Shown: positions 16,391 to 25,077 of the stretch, piece by piece | How the letters are laid out: the number at the start of each line of letters is the position of its first letter | Position numbering within the stretch: position 1 is the stretch's first letter | NCBI GenBank assembly: GCA_910584285.1 | Contig: CAJTYK010000002.1 | Coordinates: 62,001 to 126,000, forward strand | Length of the DNA stretch: 64,000 nt | From: an uncultured Oscillospiraceae bacterium | GTDB lineage: Bacteria; Bacillota; Clostridia; Oscillospirales; Oscillospiraceae | Direction: 5' to 3' | Made by a program: the position numbers and the translations under genes | The notes under the pieces: model-generated | Told to the model about the DNA's origin: nothing | The model's input: only the letters and a program-made list of their open reading frames with translations | Database searches by the model: none

Positions 16391-17800
16391 TTACTGGATG
16401 TCGTTGTCGGTCTTGCCCGCCCGGAACTGGGACACGTCAGCGGTCTTGTTCTCCTCCTTGTACAGCCCCGGCACGGCGGCGTACAGGGCGGCGCAGCGCA
16501 CCAGGTCGTCCTTCCAGGTGATCTCGTTGGGGGCGTGGGCCTGGCTCTCCGCGCCGGGGCCGAAGCCCACGCAGGGGATGCCGTATCGGCCCTGGATGGC
16601 CACGCCGTTGGTGGAGAAGGTCCACTTGTCCGTCAGCGGGCGCTGGCGCAGGTGCATGGCGTCCCGGGCGGGGTCGGCGTCGCTGTGGCCCAGGCGCTGG
16701 TCGCCGAACAGGGCGTGGTGGGCGTCCACCAGGGCCTGGACGTGGGCGGCGCTCTCCTTGTTGATCCAGGTGGGGAAGTAGGCCTCGGTCTCGTAGACAG
16801 TGCCGGTCCAGGCGGGCCGGTCGTACATATACATGGACACCTTCACGTCCTCGCCGTACTTCTTCACAGCGGGCAGGTCCCGGATCTCCTGGAGGCAGGA
16901 GTCCCGGGTCTCCCCGGCGGTCATGCGCCGGTCAATGGAAATGGAGCAGGAGTCGGCCACGGCGCAGCGGCTGGGGGAGGTGTAGAAGATCTGGGAGGTG
17001 GTACAGGTGCCCCGGCCCAGGAACCGGGCATCCTCGTAGTGCTCGGGGTTGAACTTGGGATCCAGCATCTTCACCAGGCCCTTAACGGCCACGGTGCCGT
17101 CGGCGGGGTTCTCGTTGAGGGCGCGGACATCCTGGAGAATGTCCGCCATCTTGTAGATGGCGTTGTCGCCCCGCTCGGGGGCGGAGCCGTGGCAGCTGAC
17201 GCCCTTCACGTCCACCCGGATCTCCATGCGGCCCCGGTGGCCCCGGTAGATGCCGCCGTCGGTGGGCTCGGTGGAGATGACGAACTCCACCTGCTCCTTC
17301 TTGATGCCCTTTTCCGGGAAGAACTTGTTGACGATGTACTGCCAGCACATCCCGTCGCAGTCCTCCTCCTGGACGGAGCCCACCACCATGATTTTATAAC
17401 CCTCGGGGATCAGGCCCAGGTTCTTCATGATCTTGGCGCCGTACACGGCGGAGGCCATACCGCCCTCCTGGTCGGAGCCGCCCCGGCCGTAGATGATGGC
17501 GTCGTCCTCCCAGCCCTCATAGGGGTCGGCGGTCCAATTGTCCCGGTTGCCGATGCCCACGGTGTCGATGTGGGAGTCGATGGCGATGATCTTGTCGCCC
17601 TGGCCCATCCAGCCGATGACGTTGCCCAGACCGTCCACTTCCACCTCGTCGAAGTTCAGCTTCTCCATCTCGGCCTTGATGCAGGCCACGACCTCCTTCT
17701 CCTCGCAGCTCTCGCTGGGGTGGGAGATCATGGCGCGCAGAAAGGCGCTCAGGTCCTTGCGGTAACCCTCGGCGGCGGACAGAATTTTTTCCTTATCCAT
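16391..17800 (-). CDS. ygeY: M20-family metallohydrolase YgeY
   Basis: A 469-residue M20 amidase/peptidase-type enzyme. Metal and catalytic motifs are DSHIDTVG (H77, D79), GRGGSDQEGG (D110) and QEEDCDG (E145/E146). E. coli YgeY belongs to the same cluster and is thought to hydrolyse an amide in purine breakdown. The start is set at the ATG at 17800, preceded by GGAGGAAC. The open frame continues upstream through the 72-bp tandem repeats, but that extension is Pro/Arg-rich and not part of the M20 fold. It is expressed from the ygeX promoter. Confidence 0.87.
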   Translation of the reverse strand: MDKEKILSAAEGYRKDLSAFLRAMISHPSESCEEKEVVACIKAEMEKLNFDEVEVDGLGNVIGWMGQGDKIIAIDSHIDTVGIGNRDNWTADPYEGWEDDAIIYGRGGSDQEGGMASAVYGAKIMKNLGLIPEGYKIMVVGSVQEEDCDGMCWQYIVNKFFPEKGIKKEQVEFVISTEPTDGGIYRGHRGRMEIRVDVKGVSCHGSAPERGDNAIYKMADILQDVRALNENPADGTVAVKGLVKMLDPKFNPEHYEDARFLGRGTCTTSQIFYTSPSRCAVADSCSISIDRRMTAGETRDSCLQEIRDLPAVKKYGEDVKVSMYMYDRPAWTGTVYETEAYFPTWINKESAAHVQALVDAHHALFGDQRLGHSDADPARDAMHLRQRPLTDKWTFSTNGVAIQGRYGIPCVGFGPGAESQAHAPNEITWKDDLVRCAALYAAVPGLYKEENKTADVSQFRAGKTDNDIQ

Positions 17801-17840
17801 GACGTTGTTCCTCCATATATGTACTGATTTTGTTTCAAAC

Positions 17841-17984
17841 GGTGGGATAGGCCCCATCCTGGATCGCTTGCTCTGCTTCCCCGCCCTTCGGGCGGGGAAG
17901 CAGGTTCTATGCGGTGGGATAGGCCCCACCTCGGATCGCTTGCTCTGTTTCCCCGCCCTGCGGGCGGGGAAACTGGTTCTATGC
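17841..17984 (-). repeat. 72-bp tandem repeat (two units) between ygeX and ygeY
   Basis: Two units (17841-17912 and 17913-17984) share about 90 percent identity. A third partial copy begins at 17985 and forms the last codons of ygeX (encoding AYPTA-stop), so the units are duplications of the gene's 3' end plus a hairpin. Unit 1 has stem GCTTCCCCGCCC/GGGCGGGGAAGC and unit 2 has GTTTCCCCGCCC/GGGCGGGGAAAC, a compensatory change. They may act as transcription attenuators or mRNA stabilisers. Confidence 0.85.
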
Positions 17985-19181
17985 GGTGGGGTAGGCCCCG
18001 CCCCAGACGATCTCCCGGTATTTGTCCGGGTCGGTGTCCCCCTCGGTGGAGAACAGGAGCACCCGGCTGTCCTGGCCCAGCTCCAGGGCCTCCCGCAGCT
18101 CCCTGTAGGCGTCGTCCTCCATCAGGGTGGAGATGACCCCCATACCCACCGCCCCGGACTCGCCGGAGCACACCGCCGGGTCGCCCTTCACGGGGGCGGC
18201 CAGCATCCGCATCCCCTTGGCGCTCACCCAGTCGGGGCAGGACAGGAAGGCGGTGACATGGTTGCGCAGGATGTCCCAGGAGATGGTGTTGGGCTCGCCG
18301 CAGGCCAGCCCCGCCATGATGGTCTGGAGGTCACCCCCCACAATGCGGGGCTTGCCGTCCCTGGCCACGGCCCCCTGGTAGAGGCAGTCGGCGATCTGGG
18401 CCTCCATAACGACGAACTTGGGCGGGTTGTCGGGATAGCGGTTGGTAAAGTAGCCCACCACCGCCCCCGCCAGGGAGCCCACCCCGGCCTGGACGAACAC
18501 GTGGGTGGGCCGCTGGCCCAGCTGCTCCGCGGCCTCCCCGGCCATGGTGCCGTAGCCCTGCATGATCCAGGCGGGGATCTCCTCATAGCCCTCCCAGGCG
18601 GTGTCCTGCACCACCACGCCGTGCTCGGTCTGGGCGGCCTCGGCGGCGGCCATGCGGACGCAGTCGTCGTAGTTGACCTCCTCGATGGTGACCTGGGCGC
18701 CCTCCTTAGCGATGTTGTCAAAGCGGGACTTGGCGCTGCCCTTGGGCATATGGACCACGGCCTTCTGGCCCAGCTTGTTGGCCGCCCAGGCCACCCCCCG
18801 GCCGTGGTTGCCGTCGGTGGCGGTGAAGAAGGTGGCCTGGCCGAACTCCTCCTTCAGCTTGTCGCCGGTGAGGTACTGGTAATCCACCTGGGATACGTCC
18901 CGACCCAGCTCCTGGGCGATGTAGCGGCCCATGGCGAAGGAGCCACCCAGCACCTTAAAGGCGTTGAGGCCGAAGCGGTAGCTTTCGTCCTTCACATACA
19001 GCCCACCCAGCCCCAGGCGGTCTGCCATGCCGTCCAGCCGGGCCAGGGGGGTCTGGTCGTACTGGGGAAAGGAGCGGTGGAACGCCTGGGCCTTGGCCAC
19101 GTTCTGGGTGGACATGACCTCCAAATACCGGTCGCCGCTGCCGGGCATCCGGTTCAGAGTCCATTGGATAGGCGGGTTCAT
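17979..19181 (-). CDS. ygeX: Diaminopropionate ammonia-lyase
   Basis: A 400-residue fold-type II PLP enzyme that splits 2,3-diaminopropionate into pyruvate and two ammonia, through 2-aminoacrylate. The PLP lysine is K76 in GLNAFKVLGG, as in E. coli (K77). Other family marks are ATDGNHGRGVAW and the phosphate-cradle GVGSLAGA. The ATG at 19181 is chosen since AGGAGG ends 9 bases upstream; a TTG at 19190 would abut the Shine-Dalgarno. It is the first gene of its operon, with a strong promoter at 19237-19264. Its final codons are the third copy of the 72-bp repeat. Aminoacrylate release links it to the RidA gene at 31.9 kb. Confidence 0.92.
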   Translation of the reverse strand: MNPPIQWTLNRMPGSGDRYLEVMSTQNVAKAQAFHRSFPQYDQTPLARLDGMADRLGLGGLYVKDESYRFGLNAFKVLGGSFAMGRYIAQELGRDVSQVDYQYLTGDKLKEEFGQATFFTATDGNHGRGVAWAANKLGQKAVVHMPKGSAKSRFDNIAKEGAQVTIEEVNYDDCVRMAAAEAAQTEHGVVVQDTAWEGYEEIPAWIMQGYGTMAGEAAEQLGQRPTHVFVQAGVGSLAGAVVGYFTNRYPDNPPKFVVMEAQIADCLYQGAVARDGKPRIVGGDLQTIMAGLACGEPNTISWDILRNHVTAFLSCPDWVSAKGMRMLAAPVKGDPAVCSGESGAVGMGVISTLMEDDAYRELREALELGQDSRVLLFSTEGDTDPDKYREIVWGGAYPTA

Positions 19182-19205
19182 GGCTGACAACCTCCTAAAT
19201 AATAT

Positions 19206-19218
19206 TTAGTGTAACTAA
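19206..19218. promoter_or_regulatory. Candidate operator in the ygeX leader
   Basis: The inverted repeat TTAGT-GTA-ACTAA lies about 12-25 bases downstream of the predicted ygeX transcription start. A related GTTAGT half-site overlaps the -10 region of the divergent regulator gene at 29590. A shared binding site for that regulator is possible but rests on two short matches. Confidence 0.35.
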
Positions 19219-19236
19219 CTTTTTATTTGCACTTCC

Positions 19237-19264
19237 ATCATACCACGCCCGCCCCAATTGTCAA
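19237..19264 (-). promoter_or_regulatory. Promoter of the ygeX-ygeY-ygeW-hyuA-mocA operon
   Basis: Perfect TTGACA (19259-19264) and TATGAT (19237-19242) are 16 bases apart on the minus strand, predicting a start near 19230 and a 5' leader of about 50 bases. Confidence 0.8.
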
Positions 19265-19345
19265 GGGAAATCTAAAAATTTTTTAGCCCATCTGTAAAAA
19301 CGTCATATCACACAAATTGACCCCCCGATTTTTGCCAAACAACAC

Positions 19346-19383
19346 AAAGCCGCCCCACGGAATTTCTGCCGTAGGGTGGCTTT
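19346..19383 (-). terminator. Terminator after the Fec-type transporter operon
   Basis: Arms AAAGCCGCCCCACGG and CCGTAGGGTGGCTTT pair with two mismatches around an 8-base loop, directly after the ATPase stop codon. It separates the upstream ssnA-to-ATPase block from the ygeX promoter. Confidence 0.7.
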
Positions 19384-20177
19384 TACCCGGTTCCATCATC
19401 CGCAGGGCTCCAGCCCAGCACCAGCGCACCGCCCAGGGTATCCACCCGGAGGGCAGGGCCGTAGAGGGTGCGCAGGGCCTGCCTCAGCGTCTCCTCAAAG
19501 CCCGCCCCGTTCCGGACCCTGTCCATCAGGATCCGGTGGTCGTGGAGGATCAGCACGCGGTCGGCGTAGGCGTAGGCCAGCTCGGGGGCGTGGATGGTGA
19601 GCAGGCAGCCCGTCTGCCGCCGGTGGACATACTCCCGCAGGCTGCTCAGAAAGCCATGCTGCCGGGACAGATCCAGGGAGGACACCGGCTCGTCCAGCAG
19701 CAGGCAGCCGGCGTCCTGTAGCATGGCCCGGGCCAGGTAGGCCATCCGCTGCTCCCCGCCGCTGAGCTTATCCATGGGCCGGCCGACGAGGTGGCCGCAG
19801 TCCAGAGCCCGCAGCAGCTCCTCCGCCCGGCGCAGCTCCCCCTTTCCCGGCCGGGAGAAGGCGCCCAGATAGGCGGTGGCCCCCATGGACACAAAGTCCT
19901 CCGCCGTATAGCGGAACCCCCCGTCATACCGCTGGGGGACATAGGCCAGCTTTTTGGCCCGCTCCGCCGGGGACAGCTGATCCAGGGACCGTCCCCCCGC
20001 CGCCAGCGCCCCGCCTTGCCGGGGGAGGAAGCCCAAAATGGCCTTCAGCAGGGTGGTCTTGCCTGCCCCGTTGAGACCCAGCACCGCCGTCACCTGGCCG
20101 GGGGCCAGGGTGAAGGACACCCCGTCCAGCACCAGCCGCCCGCCCCGGTACACCGTCAGGTTTTCCACGCTCAGCAT
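19383..20177 (-). CDS. Fec/Btu/Mol-type ABC transporter ATP-binding protein
   Basis: This 264-residue ATPase has Walker A GLNGAGKT (34-41), the KLSGGEQRM signature and CLLLDEP Walker B. The family serves ferric siderophore, heme, cobalamin or molybdate importers. The start at 20177 lies inside the end of the permease gene (overlap 7 bp). Because the operon begins with a molybdenum enzyme and the next operon makes its cofactor, molybdate is the most attractive cargo, but sequence alone cannot separate it from iron or B12. An upstream in-frame extension is low-complexity and was rejected. Confidence 0.85.
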   Translation of the reverse strand: MLSVENLTVYRGGRLVLDGVSFTLAPGQVTAVLGLNGAGKTTLLKAILGFLPRQGGALAAGGRSLDQLSPAERAKKLAYVPQRYDGGFRYTAEDFVSMGATAYLGAFSRPGKGELRRAEELLRALDCGHLVGRPMDKLSGGEQRMAYLARAMLQDAGCLLLDEPVSSLDLSRQHGFLSSLREYVHRRQTGCLLTIHAPELAYAYADRVLILHDHRILMDRVRNGAGFEETLRQALRTLYGPALRVDTLGGALVLGWSPADDGTG

Positions 20178-21163
20178 GGGCGCTCCCCCCCTTTCCGGTG
20201 GATCAGGAACGCCGCCAGGAACGCCGCCCCGAGGAGGGAGGTGAGGATACTGATGGGGATCTCGGAGGGCAGCAGGCTTCGGGCCAGGGTATCCGCCAGC
20301 AGCAGCAGCGCCGCCCCACACAGGATGGACTGAAAGAAGTTGGCTTCAAAATCGTCCCCCAGCACCGTCCGCACCAGATGGGGCACAATCAGCCCCACCC
20401 AGGACACGATGCCGCTCACCGACACGCTGGCCGCCGTCAGCACCGTGGCGCAGGCCACGCAGACCAGCCGCGTCGGCCCCACCGCCACCCCCAGGGACGC
20501 CGCCTCCTCATCCCCCAGGGTGAGCACCTTCAGGCGGTAGCGCAGGAGCACCAGCACCGCCCCGGCGAGGAGGATCAGCGGCGCGGAGCTCCGGAGCTTT
20601 TCCCAGCTGGCCAGGTGGAAGCTGCCCATGAGCCAGTAGTCGATGACCGCCAGCTCCTGGGTGGGATCCGCCATGTATTTCAGCGCCATGATGGCGGCGT
20701 TGGCCAGCGCCCCCAAAATGATGCCCGAGAGGATCAGGTTGAAGTAGCGGTTCCCGCCGATGGCCCGGGCCAGCAGCAGGGACAGGGCCACAGTCAGCAG
20801 CCCGCCCGCAAAGGAAAAGAGCTGGAGCGCCCCCAGGGACTCGCCCCAGAACAGGATGGCGCAGATGGCCCCCACGGAGGCCCCGCCGCTCACCCCCAGC
20901 ACGTCCGGGGACACCAGGGGGTTGCGGAACAGACCCTGGTACACAAATCCCGCCAGGGACAGCGCCGCCCCGCACAGCGCCGTGAGGCAGGTGCGGGCCA
21001 TTCGGATGTTCCAGAATACGGTCTCCTTCATGGTTCCCGCCGCCTGCCCGGAGAGGATCTCCCCCAGGTCGGCAGGGCTCAGGGGATACCGCCCCCACAG
21101 GCAGGACAGCAGGAAGGAGGCCGCCAGCAGCAGCCACAATCCCAGCCAGGATCGTTTCTTCAT
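20171..21163 (-). CDS. FecCD-type ABC transporter permease
   Basis: A 330-residue polytopic membrane protein with about nine to ten hydrophobic segments, of the BtuC/FecD/MolB family. Recognisable segments are the ALCGAALSLAGFVYQGLFRNPLVSPD-type region in TM3-4 (family hallmark PxxxPxxxG replaced by NPLVSPDVLG) and the GxxVPHxxR motif (IVPHLVRTVLG). The ATG at 21163 gives the standard length; the longer frame runs into a hairpin repeat and was rejected. It overlaps the ATPase gene and follows the binding protein across a 154-bp gap that holds a family B repeat. Confidence 0.85.
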   Translation of the reverse strand: MKKRSWLGLWLLLAASFLLSCLWGRYPLSPADLGEILSGQAAGTMKETVFWNIRMARTCLTALCGAALSLAGFVYQGLFRNPLVSPDVLGVSGGASVGAICAILFWGESLGALQLFSFAGGLLTVALSLLLARAIGGNRYFNLILSGIILGALANAAIMALKYMADPTQELAVIDYWLMGSFHLASWEKLRSSAPLILLAGAVLVLLRYRLKVLTLGDEEAASLGVAVGPTRLVCVACATVLTAASVSVSGIVSWVGLIVPHLVRTVLGDDFEANFFQSILCGAALLLLADTLARSLLPSEIPISILTSLLGAAFLAAFLIHRKGGERPC

Positions 21164-21252
21164 ACCGGCAGCCCCCCTTCGTCGAAGCAAAGTCCGCTTG
21201 GCTACGTTTCCGCCTTTGGCGAAAACTGCGCCCGCTCCCTTGCTTCTCCTCT

Positions 21253-21283
21253 CCCCACAAAGCCAAAGGGCGGCTTTGTGGGG
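21253..21283. repeat. Hairpin repeat family B, copy 1
   Basis: Arms CCCCACAAAGCC and GGCTTTGTGGGG are perfectly complementary around a 7-base loop, framed by CTCCTCT and GGCCCC. A near-identical copy is found at 58766-58796. It lies between the binding-protein and permease genes. Confidence 0.8.
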
Positions 21284-21317
21284 CCCCAATGTCACGTTTT
21301 AGGCCCCATCCACGGCG

Positions 21318-22409
21318 CTAAACCCCAAGCTGTTCTTTGGAAACTTCCAGGCCGAAATAGGTCTGATAAAATTCCTGGGCCTCCTTCACGTACTCCTCCT
21401 CGCTCACCAGCTCCGGGTGGAGGATGTGGGCCATCCACAGCAGGCCCAGGATGGAGGAGGGCTGGGGATAGTCCCAGGCCTCGATCTCCGACGGGACGGT
21501 GTACAGCCTGTCGGCCGTCACCGCCTCCAGGCCGGACAGGGCGGCGTCGCTCCGGATATCGTCCAGGCTGTACTCCGCGTAGGACACGGAGAAAATCACC
21601 TCCGGGTTCCAGGCGGCCAGCTGCTCGGCGGAGATATCCGCCCACTTGGCCCCGGGAAGCTCCGCGGAGACGCAGGTGCCGCCCGCCATCTCAATGAGCT
21701 CCCGCTGGTACATCCCGCCCGCGCAGGCCCGCAGCCAGGACGCCTCGCCGCACAGGTAGACGGAGGGCTTTTCCGCCTCCGCTGTCAGCGCGGTGACGCG
21801 CTGCACCACGCCGTCATAGTAGGCGGTGAGCGCCGCCGCCTTGTCCCCGCAGCCGCACAGCACGCCCAGCAGCTCAATGAGGCCGTTGAACGCCTCATAG
21901 GTCTCCGGCTCCACCACCGCCGTGGGGATGCCCAGCCCCGCCAGGGTCTCCGCCGCCTCTAACTGTTTCTTGGGCAGCAGCACCAGATCCGGCTCCAGGG
22001 CCGCGATGGCCTCGATGTTGGTCTCCTTGCCGGAGCCCACCCCGGGCAGCTCCAGAAACTCCGGGGCGGCCAGCTTGTACAGCTCCCGGCTGTCGGCCTT
22101 CATCTCAATTCCCACGATCTTGTCCTTCTGGCCCAGGGTGAGCAGGGAGGCGGTCACCAGATAGTAGCAGGACACGATCTTCTCCGCCGGGGCGTCCAGG
22201 GTGACCTCCCGGCCCGCCTGGTCGGTGACGGTGATGGGCCCAGGTTGGACGGACGGGGCAGGGGGGTCGGTCTCCGCCGGCTGGGTGGCGGGGGGCTGGG
22301 TGGGTTCGACGGAGGGCGGGGTGCTCTCCTGCACCCCGGCGGCGCAGCCGGACAGCAGCTGGAGCAGCAAGGCGGAGAGAACGGCAAGGCTGAACAGACG
22401 TTTTTTCAT
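21318..22409 (-). CDS. Fec/Btu/Mol-type ABC transporter substrate-binding lipoprotein
   Basis: A 363-residue lipoprotein with a signal peptide ending in LLSGC (Cys22), a Pro/Thr-rich linker of about 35 residues, and the two-lobe FecB/BtuF fold. It includes TVTDQAGREVTLDAPAEKIV and the N-IEAI-ALEPDLVLL segment typical of cluster A-II binding proteins. The start at 22409 is preferred to 22418, which sits too close to the ribosome site. The gene begins just inside or after the xanthine dehydrogenase stop, so the two are translationally coupled. Cargo is inferred as molybdate from that coupling; ferric chelates or cobalamin remain possible. Confidence 0.8.
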   Translation of the reverse strand: MKKRLFSLAVLSALLLQLLSGCAAGVQESTPPSVEPTQPPATQPAETDPPAPSVQPGPITVTDQAGREVTLDAPAEKIVSCYYLVTASLLTLGQKDKIVGIEMKADSRELYKLAAPEFLELPGVGSGKETNIEAIAALEPDLVLLPKKQLEAAETLAGLGIPTAVVEPETYEAFNGLIELLGVLCGCGDKAAALTAYYDGVVQRVTALTAEAEKPSVYLCGEASWLRACAGGMYQRELIEMAGGTCVSAELPGAKWADISAEQLAAWNPEVIFSVSYAEYSLDDIRSDAALSGLEAVTADRLYTVPSEIEAWDYPQPSSILGLLWMAHILHPELVSEEEYVKEAQEFYQTYFGLEVSKEQLGV

Positions 22410-22414
22410 GGGTA

Positions 22415-25003
22415 TCATCCCTTCTTTGGTTTCCGGTAATAGGTGTTTTCCATGGGCAGGCTGGTGCGCAGCACGTGATCCATGGCGTAATAGGCCCCCT
22501 GGACGGCGGGGGCGGTGGGGATGGTGGCGATCTCGCCGATGCCCTTGGCGCCGTAGGCGAAGGGGAGCAGCTCCTCCTTCTCCACGTAGACGGCGTGTAT
22601 GTCGGGGATCTGATCCGCTCGCATCAGGCCCAAGGTGCCAAACTTGGCCGTGGGCACGCAGTCCTTCAGGGGGAAATCCTCGGTGAGGGCGTAACCCAGG
22701 CCCATGAGCACCCCGCCCTCGATCTGGCCCTGGATGGAGGCGGGGTTCACCACCTTGCCCGAGTCGTGGGCGGCCCAGACCTCCTTGACCCTCCCGTCGT
22801 CATCCAGCACCACCACGTGGGTGGCGAAGCCGTAGGCCACGTGGCTCTTGGGGTTGGGCTTGTCCGCCCCCAGCTTGTCGGTGGGGTCGAAGAACTCGGC
22901 GAAGAACTCCCGGCCCTCCAGGGCGGACAGCTCCCCGTCCGCCTTGTCCAGCGCGACCTTCAAATCGGCGGCGGCCATGCGCACCGCCTCGCCCGTGATG
23001 AGGGTCTGGCGGGAGCCGGAGGTGGTGCCGGAGTCGGGGGCCAGCTCGGAATTGCTGCCCATGTTCCGCAGCTTCTCCAGGGGCAGCCCCGTGGTCTGGG
23101 ACAGGATCTGGAGGAACACGGTGGCGCAGCCCTGGCCGATGTCCGACGCGGCGGAATAGAGCTTGACTACCCCGTCCTCCACCAGCAGCTTACACCGGCC
23201 CTTGTCCGGCAGACCCACCCCCACCCCCGCGTTCTTCATGGCGCAGGCGATGCCCGCCCGGCCGGGGTTGGCCTCGTAAGCCTCCTTGACGGCCAGCAGG
23301 GTCTCCTTCAACGCGGTGGAGCAGTCGGCGATCTGGCCGTTGGGCAGCACCTTCCCCGGCTCGATGGCGTTGCGCCAGCGGATCTCCCAGGGGGAGATGC
23401 CGACTTTCTCCGCCAGCAGGTTGATGGTGGACTCCAGGGCGAACTCGCTCTGACACACGCCGAAGCCCCGGAAGGCCCCGGCGGGGGGATTGTTCGTGTA
23501 GTAGCCGTACCCCCGAATGTCGGTGTTCTGGTAGCAGTAGGGCCCCACGGAGTGGGTGCAGGCCCGCTCCAGCACCGGCCCGCACAGAGAGGCGTAGGCT
23601 CCGGTATCGAAATAGATGTCGCAGTCCAGGGCGGTGAAGATGCCGTTCTCGTCACAGCCCAGGGTGAAGGTGCCCTCCATGGCGTGGCGCTTGGGGTGGA
23701 AGCGGATGGACTCCTGCCGGGACAGCTTCACCTTCACCGGGCGGTTGACCTTCAGCGCCGCCAGCGCCGCCAGATGCTGCACTGACACGTCCTCCTTGCC
23801 GCCGAAGCCGCCCCCCACCAGCTTGTTCTCCACCACGATGCGCTCCGGTTCCCAGCCCAGCATGATGGCGATCTCCTTCCGGGTGTCGTACACACCCTGG
23901 TCGGTGGAATACACCTTCACCCCGTTTTTGTAGGGGAAGGCCACGGCGCACTCCGGCTCCAGGAAGGCGTGCTCGGTGAAGGGGGTCTTGTAGCTCTGGG
24001 TGATCACGTATTTGGAGCCCGCCAGCGCCGTCTTGGCGTCCCCCCGGGTGACGTGGCGGGACTGGCACAGGTTCCCCTGCTCATGGACGAAGGGCGCACC
24101 GTCGGCCATGGCCTGGTGGATATCCCGGACGGGCTCCAGGGGCTGGTACTGGATTTTGATGGACGCCTTGGCCTGCCTCAAAATGTACTCGCTCTCAGCC
24201 ACCACCAGGCAGATGGCGTCCCCCACGCAGCGGGTGGTATCACCCTTGGCGATCATCACGTCCCAGTCCTGCTGAATGTGGCCCACCTTGTTGTGGGGCA
24301 CGTCCTGGGCGGTGAGCACCGCCAGCACCCCCGGCAGGGCCAGGGCGGGGGCGGTGTCGATGTCCAGGATTTTCGCCCGGGGGTACTCCGAGCGGACAGC
24401 GGAGGCGTACACCATGCCATCCAGATATACGTCGTCGGGGTATTCGCCGTACCCCAGCACCTTGGGGCGCACGTCGGTGCGGAAGGCCCGGTCCCCCACC
24501 CCGAACACGTCCCCCTTTTCCAGCTCAGGCTCAATTTGAGCCTCCCCCCGGAGGACGGCCCCGGCCAGGGAAATGCCCTCGATGATCTTCTTGTAGCCGG
24601 TGCACCGGCACACGTTGCCCCGGATGGCCTTCTTAATGTCCGCCTCGGAGGGGTTGGGGTTGGCGTCCAGCAGGGCCTTGCCCGCCATCACCATGCCGGG
24701 GATGCAGAAGCCGCACTGTACCGCCCCCACCTTGCCGAAGGCGTAGACAAAAGCCTCCTTCTCCGCCACGGACAGCCCCTCCACGGTGAGGATGCTCTTG
24801 CCCGCCGCCTTCTGGGTGGTGAGGATGCAGGCCCGCATGGCCCGGCCATCCACCACGATGGTGCAGGTGCCGCAGGCCCCCTCGCTGCACCCGTCCTTGC
24901 AGGAGGTCAGGCGCAGGTCGTCCCGGAGATAGCGCAGCAGGGGCTTATCCTCCGCCGTCTCCCGGATCACGCCGTTCACGGTAAAGCAGTAGCATTCGCC
25001 CAT
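22415..25003 (-). CDS. xdhD: Xanthine-dehydrogenase-type molybdenum hydroxylase, 2Fe-2S and Mo domains fused
   Basis: An 862-residue protein. Residues 1-160 hold two [2Fe-2S] clusters (C39, C44, C47, C59; C97, C100, C132, C134). The rest is the molybdopterin domain, with GGGFGGKED, GAFRGFG and the catalytic Glu in GAKGIGE (E824). The layout equals E. coli XdhD, part of the ygfK-ssnA-xdhD purine cluster, and the family includes selenium-dependent purine hydroxylases. No FAD subunit (ygfM) is present here, so electrons may pass to YgfK next door. It likely hydroxylates xanthine, hypoxanthine or the reverse reaction on urate. ATG at 25003 behind AGGAGG. Confidence 0.88.
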   Translation of the reverse strand: MGECYCFTVNGVIRETAEDKPLLRYLRDDLRLTSCKDGCSEGACGTCTIVVDGRAMRACILTTQKAAGKSILTVEGLSVAEKEAFVYAFGKVGAVQCGFCIPGMVMAGKALLDANPNPSEADIKKAIRGNVCRCTGYKKIIEGISLAGAVLRGEAQIEPELEKGDVFGVGDRAFRTDVRPKVLGYGEYPDDVYLDGMVYASAVRSEYPRAKILDIDTAPALALPGVLAVLTAQDVPHNKVGHIQQDWDVMIAKGDTTRCVGDAICLVVAESEYILRQAKASIKIQYQPLEPVRDIHQAMADGAPFVHEQGNLCQSRHVTRGDAKTALAGSKYVITQSYKTPFTEHAFLEPECAVAFPYKNGVKVYSTDQGVYDTRKEIAIMLGWEPERIVVENKLVGGGFGGKEDVSVQHLAALAALKVNRPVKVKLSRQESIRFHPKRHAMEGTFTLGCDENGIFTALDCDIYFDTGAYASLCGPVLERACTHSVGPYCYQNTDIRGYGYYTNNPPAGAFRGFGVCQSEFALESTINLLAEKVGISPWEIRWRNAIEPGKVLPNGQIADCSTALKETLLAVKEAYEANPGRAGIACAMKNAGVGVGLPDKGRCKLLVEDGVVKLYSAASDIGQGCATVFLQILSQTTGLPLEKLRNMGSNSELAPDSGTTSGSRQTLITGEAVRMAAADLKVALDKADGELSALEGREFFAEFFDPTDKLGADKPNPKSHVAYGFATHVVVLDDDGRVKEVWAAHDSGKVVNPASIQGQIEGGVLMGLGYALTEDFPLKDCVPTAKFGTLGLMRADQIPDIHAVYVEKEELLPFAYGAKGIGEIATIPTAPAVQGAYYAMDHVLRTSLPMENTYYRKPKKG

Positions 25004-25077
25004 GGGTTTGCCTCCTTTTTATCATGGCGCTCCGCCCGCCCTCCGGCGCACAGACCGGAGGGCGGGCAAGCGGCCGG

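Noticed and set aside
16535..17827. A 430-codon plus-strand frame opposite ygeY
   Set aside because: It shows the same Ala/Val/Gly/His shadow pattern and lacks a ribosome site; the real gene is ygeY.
17801..17929. N-terminal extension of YgeY through the 72-bp repeats
   Set aside because: It would encode Pro/Arg-rich repeats with no relation to M20 proteins, while the ATG at 17800 has a strong Shine-Dalgarno.
17841..17993. CRISPR array
   Set aside because: Units are contiguous with no variable spacers, and each contains a hairpin and a copied gene end.
20178..20321. N-terminal extension of the Fec-type ATPase
   Set aside because: It overlaps the permease coding region in another frame and is Pro/Gly-rich low-complexity sequence.
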